Shown one piece after another: positions 58,650 through 64,000 of a stretch of DNA of 64,000 nt. Source of the stretch: Cupriavidus pampae (lineage in GTDB: Bacteria; Pseudomonadota; Gammaproteobacteria; Burkholderiales; Burkholderiaceae); the NCBI RefSeq assembly GCF_914271485.1, contig NZ_CAJZAG010000002.1:558001-622000 (forward strand), written 5' to 3'. The notes beneath the pieces are model-generated. The model had not been told where the DNA came from, made no database searches, and worked only from the letters and a program-made list of their open reading frames with translations. The first letter of the stretch is position 1. Each line of letters begins with the position of its first letter. Made by a program: the position numbers and the translations under genes.

Positions 58650-59797
58650 GACTGCGCTCCGAGTATCGCTTCGGTATGCTCCCCGAGCCGGGGCGGACCG
58701 TATCGAATATCAGGCGGCGTTGCCGACAACTGCATCGCATTGCGCGGCATCAGAAGTTGCCCTTCCGACGCGTGATCGAACACCTGGAAGAAGTCTGTCT
58801 CCGCCAGATGCGGATCGGCGCGGACGTCTTCCATCTCGTTGGCCGGCCCTGCGGGCACCTCCGCCGCGGCGAACGCTTCCAGCCACGCCTCCCTCGTCTT
58901 CGCGGCAAGCGCGGCTTCCACGATGTCGTACAGCGCCACGACATTGACGATGCGTTGCCCGATGGTGGCGAAACGTACATCGTCGCGCAGATCGCTCCTG
59001 CCAATCAGCTCAAACAGGCGATGCCATTGCCCATCGGTATTGGCAACGATGCACAGCGGCTTGTCGAGGGTACTGAGCGGACGATGGACCGCGCTGAAGA
59101 CCCGGCCATACCCGATCGGTGCGGCGGTCTGCCCGGGCTCTGGCACGAACACATGGTCCGCCATATGCTCGAGCAGGTTGAAGCCGACCATGGTCTCGAG
59201 CATCGGTACTTGCACCTCCTGTCCGATACCGGCGCGCTCGCGGTGCAGCAGCGCGGTGGTGATGGCGGAGTACAGGTAGACACCGCAGAGCTTGTCGGCC
59301 AACAGCATCGGGATATAGCCGGACTGACCCGTCATGCGCCGATTCAATCCGGGCACGCCACTCAAGCCCTGAATGACGTCGTCGTACGCCGGTCGATCGA
59401 AATACTGCCCGCCCTTGCCAAACCCCTGTGCCGTGGCGTGGATCAAACGGGGGTACCGTGCCGAGAGACTCGCGTAGTCGACACCAAGCCGCTGCGCCGC
59501 GCCCGCGCGCATGTTGTGCACCACGACGTCGGCACCGGCAATCAGGGACAAAAGCTGCTCGCGTCCGGACGGTTGCTTCAGGTCAAGCACCACACTGCGC
59601 TTGTTGCGATTGAGGTTGAGAAAGAACGAGCCCATGCCGGGCGATCGCTTCTGCCCGATACCGCGGGTGGGGTCGCCTTCGGGCGGCTCCACCTTGATCA
59701 CATCGGCACCCATATCGCCGAGCATCTGCGTGGCCACCGGTCCCATCAGGAACGTGGTGATGTCGATGACGCGAATTCCTTCGAGAGCACCTGCCAT
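58646..59797 (-). CDS. Family III CoA-transferase (CaiB/BaiF type)
   Basis: The 383-residue enzyme moves CoA between carboxylic acids through an Asp-bound intermediate. Hallmarks are LEGIRVIDITTFLMGPVATQ, LGDMGADVIKVEPPEGDPTR, NRNKRSVVLDLKQPSGREQL, and YDDVIQGLSGVPG carrying the likely catalytic Asp (about 139). ATG 59797 has AGGAGA at good spacing. It is coupled to the MaoC gene by a 4-bp overlap. It probably activates the acid that the dehydrogenase and hydratase then process; the acid is not identified. A second family III enzyme lies on the divergent operon. Confidence 0.9.
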   Translation of the reverse strand: MAGALEGIRVIDITTFLMGPVATQMLGDMGADVIKVEPPEGDPTRGIGQKRSPGMGSFFLNLNRNKRSVVLDLKQPSGREQLLSLIAGADVVVHNMRAGAAQRLGVDYASLSARYPRLIHATAQGFGKGGQYFDRPAYDDVIQGLSGVPGLNRRMTGQSGYIPMLLADKLCGVYLYSAITTALLHRERAGIGQEVQVPMLETMVGFNLLEHMADHVFVPEPGQTAAPIGYGRVFSAVHRPLSTLDKPLCIVANTDGQWHRLFELIGRSDLRDDVRFATIGQRIVNVVALYDIVEAALAAKTREAWLEAFAAAEVPAGPANEMEDVRADPHLAETDFFQVFDHASEGQLLMPRNAMQLSATPPDIRYGPPRLGEHTEAILGAQS

Positions 59798-59859
59798 ATG
59801 TCTGTCTCCTGTATCGGTGTCGTTGTTGTTGTCGTTGCTGTTGACGTCGATATCGGTCG

Positions 59860-61056
59860 TTATACCCGGTGGGCCTTGACGATGCCACTGCCGATGATCA
59901 GTCGCTGCACCTCGCTGGCGCCCTCGTAGATGCGCAGCGCGCGTACGTCGCGATAGAGTGCTTCGACTTCCTCGCCCACGCGGACCCCGGCCCCGCCCCA
60001 GAGCTGCACCGCGGCATCCACTACCCGTTGCGCGGACTCCGTGGCGACCAGCTTGGCCATGGCGGCCTCGCGCGGCGTCGGCTTGCCCTGATCGCGCATC
60101 CATGCGGCACGATAGACCAGCAATGCGGACGACTCCACCGCTGTGGCCATATCCGCCAGCATGGCCTGAGTCAGTTGCATATCGGCCAGCACACTGCCGA
60201 ACATCTCGCGCGAGAGCGCGCGCTCGACGCCAAGCCGCAGGGCCTTTCTGGCAAACCCCAAGGCCGCGGCAGCCACCGATGTGCGGAAGATGTCGAGCGT
60301 GCGCATCGCCAGCTTGAACCCCGCGCCCTCCTCTCCCAGTCGCATGCTGGCATCGACATGGCAATCGCGGAAGCGCAGTCTTGCCAGCGGGTGCGGCGAG
60401 ATGACGTCGATGCGCTCGGCAATCTCCAGACCCGGGTTGTCGGCATCGACGATGAATGCGGACACGCCCGCGGATCTCGCGGTGCCCGGCTCTCGGGCAA
60501 AGACGACATAGAAATCCGCGATGCCGCCGTTGGAGATCCACATTTTCTCGCCATTGAGCACGTAACCGCCCTGCCGTCGCGCGGCTTCGCAGCACATGCC
60601 ACCCACGTCCGAACCGGCGTTGGGTTCGGATAGCGCGAAGGCCGCAATCTTCCGGCCTTGCGCCACGTCGTCGAGATAGCTCGCCTTCTGCTCGGGCGAC
60701 CCCGCCAACGAGATTGCGCCCGACCCCAGGCCCTGCATCGCAAAGCTGAAATCGGCAAGCGGACTGGTTTGCGCCAGCAGCTCGCGCGCCAGGCATAGCG
60801 CGCGCGAGTCGAGACTGGCGTTGCCCGATGCATCGATGCGCGGCACGCACAGCGCAAGGATGTCCGCCTCACCAAGGCTGCGCACCAGCGTCCTGCAGTG
60901 CTGATCGATCTCGCCCGTCGTCCTGGGCGGCGGAAGCGATGCAAACGCGGATGTGGTCCATGCAAGGATCTGTTCGGCGGCCGCGTGGTGCCTGCTTTCA
61001 AAGAATGGAAGATCAAGGTGGTCCAGCGGCGTAGGGGATGGCTTCATTGGTCGCAT
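59860..61056 (-). CDS. Acyl-CoA dehydrogenase
   Basis: This 398-residue flavoenzyme desaturates an acyl-CoA to the 2-enoyl-CoA. Typical segments are AFALSEPNAGSDVGGM (about 145-160, flavin/substrate site), YVLNGEKMWISNGGIADFY, AALGFARKALRLGVERALSR, and the C-terminal block QLWGGAGVRVGEEVEALYRD with RIYEGASEVQRLIIGSG. The Glu in YEGASE is a candidate catalytic base position. It is the first gene of the minus-strand operon. ATG 61056 or ATG 61047 could start it; neither has a clear ribosome-binding site. It is divergent from the second CoA-transferase gene with a 130-bp promoter region. Confidence 0.9.
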   Translation of the reverse strand: MRPMKPSPTPLDHLDLPFFESRHHAAAEQILAWTTSAFASLPPPRTTGEIDQHCRTLVRSLGEADILALCVPRIDASGNASLDSRALCLARELLAQTSPLADFSFAMQGLGSGAISLAGSPEQKASYLDDVAQGRKIAAFALSEPNAGSDVGGMCCEAARRQGGYVLNGEKMWISNGGIADFYVVFAREPGTARSAGVSAFIVDADNPGLEIAERIDVISPHPLARLRFRDCHVDASMRLGEEGAGFKLAMRTLDIFRTSVAAAALGFARKALRLGVERALSREMFGSVLADMQLTQAMLADMATAVESSALLVYRAAWMRDQGKPTPREAAMAKLVATESAQRVVDAAVQLWGGAGVRVGEEVEALYRDVRALRIYEGASEVQRLIIGSGIVKAHRV

Positions 61057-61122
61057 ATGGCTCGTGCGGAGGGCGAGGAATCCGCGCGGTGTAGAACCGA
61101 ACGCAATCGATGCGAATCGGGC

Positions 61123-61151
61123 TTGACCAAAAACATACTACTGCGTAGCAT
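61123..61151 (+). promoter_or_regulatory. Promoter of the plus-strand CoA-transferase operon
   Basis: TTGACC (61123-61128), a 17-bp spacer and TAGCAT (61146-61151) make a reasonable sigma-70 promoter 36 bp before ATG 61187. A small dyad, CTAC-TGC-GTAG, overlaps the -10 and could bind a regulator not encoded in the window. Confidence 0.5.
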
Positions 61152-61186
61152 TATTTTCAAGCACAAGACCAACATACGGAGACACG

Positions 61187-62332
61187 ATGGCATTGCCCCT
61201 CGAAGGATTACTCGTAGTGGCCGTCGAACAGGCCGCCGCGGCCCCCTACGCTTCGTCCCGCCTGGCAGACGCCGGCGCGCGCGTCATCAAGATCGAGCGC
61301 GTCGAGGGCGACTTTGCGCGTGGCTACGATTCCGCGGTCAACGGCGACAGCACCTACTTCGTCTGGCTCAACCGGGGCAAGGAGTCGATCGTGCTGGACT
61401 TTGCCAATCCGGACGATGCCGCGTTGTTGCAGCGCATGATCGGCGAGGCCGACGTGCTGATTCAGAACCTCGGCCCCGGCGCGGCGAAGCGTGCAGGGTT
61501 CGGCTGGGAAGACATGCGCGCGCGTCATCCCCGACTGGTTACATGCGATATCACCGGTTATGGCGAGGACGGTCCTTACGCCGGCATGCGCGCGTATGAC
61601 CTGCTCGTGCAGGCGGAGAGCGGTATCGCCTCGGTGACCGGCACCCCCGATGCGCCCGGCCGCATCGGTATTTCCGCGTGCGATATCGCCACCGGCATGT
61701 ACGCGCACGCGGCCATCCTCGAAGCATTGTTGCAACGCGAACGCACGGGCGCGGGTAGTGCCATCCATGTGTCGCTGTTCGATGCGATGAGCGACTGGAT
61801 GACCGTGCCGCTACTGCATTACGAATACGCGGGGATGATCTGGCCGCGCGTTGGATTGTCCCATCCGACCATCGCACCTTATGGCGCGTTCCCGGTCGGC
61901 GGTGCCGTTGGTGCTGAAGAAACCGTGCTGATCGGCATCCAGAACGACGGGGAATGGAAGCGACTCGCGCAGGATGTGCTCAAGCGTCCCGAGCTGCTGG
62001 AGAAGCCGGAGTACGTCAGCAATCTTTCGCGCGTCGAGCATCGCACGGTCCTCGATCGGGAGATCAAGACGACGCTGGCAACGATGACCAAGGCGGAAGT
62101 CATCGCAGCGCTACAGGCGGCACGGATTGCCTTCGCCTCGGTCAACGACGTCACCCAGCTTTCCACCCATCCGCAACTGCGACGCGTCACGGTGCCTACC
62201 GTGCACGGGGAAGCCAGGCTCGTGGCGCCACCGGCGAAGTTCCGCGGCGAAGAGCGTGTACTGGGCCATGTGCCTGGCCTCGGGCAACACAGCACCGCGC
62301 TCCGCGACGAATTCGCCGGGCAAGCCTCCTGA
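61187..62332 (+). CDS. Family III CoA-transferase, plus-strand operon
   Basis: The 381-residue CoA-transferase has LEGLLVVAVEQAAAAPYASS, LADAGARVIKIERVEGDFAR, NRGKESIVLDFANPDD, and YDLLVQAESGIASVTGTPD with the likely catalytic Asp. It differs clearly from the minus-strand CoA-transferase, so the two are not a recent duplication. The ribosome-binding site is GGAGAC before ATG 61187. An enoyl-CoA hydratase gene follows after 25 bp. It may activate a different acid or act on another step of the same pathway. Confidence 0.9.
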   Translation: MALPLEGLLVVAVEQAAAAPYASSRLADAGARVIKIERVEGDFARGYDSAVNGDSTYFVWLNRGKESIVLDFANPDDAALLQRMIGEADVLIQNLGPGAAKRAGFGWEDMRARHPRLVTCDITGYGEDGPYAGMRAYDLLVQAESGIASVTGTPDAPGRIGISACDIATGMYAHAAILEALLQRERTGAGSAIHVSLFDAMSDWMTVPLLHYEYAGMIWPRVGLSHPTIAPYGAFPVGGAVGAEETVLIGIQNDGEWKRLAQDVLKRPELLEKPEYVSNLSRVEHRTVLDREIKTTLATMTKAEVIAALQAARIAFASVNDVTQLSTHPQLRRVTVPTVHGEARLVAPPAKFRGEERVLGHVPGLGQHSTALRDEFAGQAS

Positions 62333-62357
62333 TCCCACACTACAAGACACCGCAGCC

Positions 62358-63116
62358 ATGAGCGACAAGATCCTGACCGAGAAGAACGGCGCAGTCACCA
62401 CCATCATCATCAACCGGCCCGCGGTACGCAACGCGCTCGATCGCGAAGCGACCGCCGCGCTGGGGGCCGCGCTGCGTGCGTTCGAGGACGATGACGAAGC
62501 GAAGGTCGCCGTGCTGTGCGGCGCGGGAGGTGCCTTTTGCGCGGGCGCGGACCTCAAGGAGCTGGCGGGTGGCGCGGAGTACGACGCGTGGGCCGGCACC
62601 GATGGCCCGCTTTCCCGGCCGGCACGCAAACCGGTGATTGCCGCCGTGGCCGGTCATGCGTGCGCGGGTGGCCTTGGGCTCGCGTTGTGGTGCGACATCC
62701 GCATCGCCGAGGAATCGGCCGCCTTTGCCGTGCTCTCCCGCCGCTGGGGCGTGCCGATGAGCGACGGCACCACGGTGCGACTGCCGCGACTGGTCGGCAC
62801 CAGCGTGGCGTTGGACATGTTGCTGACCGCGCGTACGGTTTCGGCGCAGGAAGCGCTGCAGATGGGTCTGGCCACGCGCGTGGTGCCAGATGGTACGGCG
62901 CGCGCGGCTGCGGAAAGCCTGGCGGCCACCATGGCCGCGTTCCCGCAGATCGCCATGAATTCCGATCGTGAATCCGTGTACCGGCAGGACGGTGAGCCCA
63001 TGCATGCCGCGCTCGCTATCGAAGCGGATCTCGCCGAGCGTGCCAAGCGTGTGGAGGCGCAGGCGGGAGCCAGTCGCTTTGCCGCAGGCATGGGCCGGCA
63101 TGGAGCCGTCGCATGA
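62358..63116 (+). CDS. Enoyl-CoA hydratase/isomerase (crotonase fold)
   Basis: The 252-residue crotonase-fold enzyme shows INRPAVRNALDREATAALGA, the oxyanion-hole segment GAGGAFCAGADLKELAGG, and AAVAGHACAGGLGLALWCDI for the second oxyanion residue and trimer contact. The acid near residue 130 sits in RRWGVPMSDGTTVRLPRLVG, where the usual Glu of classical hydratases is replaced, so isomerase or another crotonase reaction is possible. I use ATG 62358; the open frame upstream overlaps the CoA-transferase gene and is spurious. It overlaps the oxidoreductase start by ATGA. Confidence 0.85.
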   Translation: MSDKILTEKNGAVTTIIINRPAVRNALDREATAALGAALRAFEDDDEAKVAVLCGAGGAFCAGADLKELAGGAEYDAWAGTDGPLSRPARKPVIAAVAGHACAGGLGLALWCDIRIAEESAAFAVLSRRWGVPMSDGTTVRLPRLVGTSVALDMLLTARTVSAQEALQMGLATRVVPDGTARAAAESLAATMAAFPQIAMNSDRESVYRQDGEPMHAALAIEADLAERAKRVEAQAGASRFAAGMGRHGAVA

Positions 63117-64000
63117 AGGCCGTCGTCTGTCGCCAGCTCGGGCTAGCGCATACGGAATACGCTGACGTCGCCCCGCCGGTCCTCCGGCCTGATGGTATCC
63201 GCATCCGAGTGCATGCCGCGGGGGTGAGCTTTGCCAATCTGCTGGTACTCGAAGGCAAGCACCAGAACCGTTGGGAGCCACCGTTCACGCCCGGCACCGA
63301 GGTGGCCGGTGTGGTGCTGGCGTGCGGCGACCAGACTTCCCTCTTCAAACCGGGCGATCGCGTGGTCGCGGGGGTGCGGATTGGTGGCTATGCCGAGGAA
63401 GTCGTTGCGCCGGAGTCCACGGTGTTTGCCTTGCCCGACGCGGTCGACTTCGACGCCGCGGTGCAATTCCCCACGATCTACGCCACGGCATATGGCGCGC
63501 TCAAGTGGCGCGCGGCCCTTGCACCCGGCGAGACGTTGCTGGTGCACGGCGCCGCGGGCGGCAGTGGCCTGGCGGCGATCGAGATCGGCAAGATGCTCGG
63601 CGCGCGCGTGATTGCCACGGCAGGCGATGCCTCCAAGCTCGAGGCGGCGCGGCGTCACGGTGCCGATATTGCGATCAACTACCGCGAGGAGGACTTCCGC
63701 GACGTGGTCCTGCGCGAAACCGCTCAGCGCGGTGCGGATGTCATCTTCGATCCTGTGGGTGGCGACACGTTCAGCGAGTCGCTCCGATGCATTGCGCCGG
63801 ACGGGCGAATCATCCCGATGGGTTTTGCCGGCGGAACGATTCCGCAGATTCCCGCCAACCTGGTGCTGGTCAAGAACGTCACCGTCATCGGAATCTATTG
63901 GGGCTACTACATGGGATGGGGCAAGCAACTGCCGCCGGCATCAGTGGTGAAGCGTGTGCGCGGTGCATTCGATGAAATGCTGGGCTGGGCCGCGGCGGGA
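63113..64000 (+). CDS. NADPH:quinone oxidoreductase-family enzyme, right end cut by the window
   Basis: This MDR-superfamily oxidoreductase is open to the window edge (296 residues seen of an expected 320-330). The N-terminal GroES-like domain has AGVSFANLLVLEGKHQNRWE and PGTEVAGVVLACG. The Rossmann motif is LLVHGAAGGSGLAAIEIGK. It lacks zinc ligands, as in quinone/enoyl reductases. It overlaps the enoyl-CoA hydratase gene by 4 bp, so it is part of the acyl-CoA operon and may reduce an enoyl-CoA or keto intermediate. The rest of the operon lies outside. Confidence 0.88.
   Translation, partial: MKAVVCRQLGLAHTEYADVAPPVLRPDGIRIRVHAAGVSFANLLVLEGKHQNRWEPPFTPGTEVAGVVLACGDQTSLFKPGDRVVAGVRIGGYAEEVVAPESTVFALPDAVDFDAAVQFPTIYATAYGALKWRAALAPGETLLVHGAAGGSGLAAIEIGKMLGARVIATAGDASKLEAARRHGADIAINYREEDFRDVVLRETAQRGADVIFDPVGGDTFSESLRCIAPDGRIIPMGFAGGTIPQIPANLVLVKNVTVIGIYWGYYMGWGKQLPPASVVKRVRGAFDEMLGWAAAG

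Overview
The window reads as chromosomal DNA of a high-GC betaproteobacterium of the Burkholderiaceae, most likely Cupriavidus or a close relative. This rests on gene content rather than a marker gene: a respiratory formate dehydrogenase locus with TorD, DUF3305 and DUF3306 genes, beside a second soluble NAD-dependent formate dehydrogenase whose layout resembles Cupriavidus Fdw, linked to a tungstate transporter. No rRNA, tRNA, insertion sequence, prophage or CRISPR array was found.

Region 1 (1-14.7 kb) concerns formate oxidation and tungsten or molybdenum cofactors. A minus-strand operon runs DUF3305, DUF3306, a polyferredoxin, a TorD chaperone, a small Tat protein and the catalytic subunit FdhA, which leaves the left edge. 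Divergently, a ModE-type DNA-binding protein precedes a NuoEF-like subunit, a NuoG-like catalytic subunit, MobB and the tungstate transporter TupABC. ModE-like and long palindromic sites stand before the dehydrogenase and transporter genes.

Region 2 (14.7-18.6 kb) looks AT-richer: a type IV AbiE toxin-antitoxin pair with a 50-bp palindrome at its promoter, two lipoproteins and a cupin protein. Region 3 (18.6-36.4 kb) holds PhoD phosphatase, a CBS-GGDEF-EAL protein, an atypical alpha/beta hydrolase, an MscS-type channel, a phospholipase D-VTT fusion with an EEP-family partner, a Gly/Tyr-rich lipoprotein, a possible small RNA, a second cardiolipin synthase, a degenerate response regulator overlapping an EAL gene, and an 11-bp repeat array.

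Region 4 (36.4-47 kb) is catabolic: an acyl-CoA synthetase with an IclR regulator, a CHMI-type tautomerase, then a TetR gene divergent from a hydantoinase/oxoprolinase and ABC-importer operon, with matching operators at both promoters. Region 5 (47-51.5 kb) is a compact five-gene operon built on a Ycf46-like AAA ATPase and a coiled-coil membrane protein, with three unrecognised partners; it is the best candidate here for an undescribed system. Region 6 (51.6-57.7 kb) has an AmpC-type beta-lactamase, an ArsR-controlled quinone oxidoreductase with paired operators, a chemoreceptor and a lactate-permease family transporter. Region 7 (57.7-64 kb) is a divergent pair of acyl-CoA operons (two family III CoA-transferases, MaoC hydratase, acyl-CoA dehydrogenase, enoyl-CoA hydratase, quinone oxidoreductase) that continues past the right edge.
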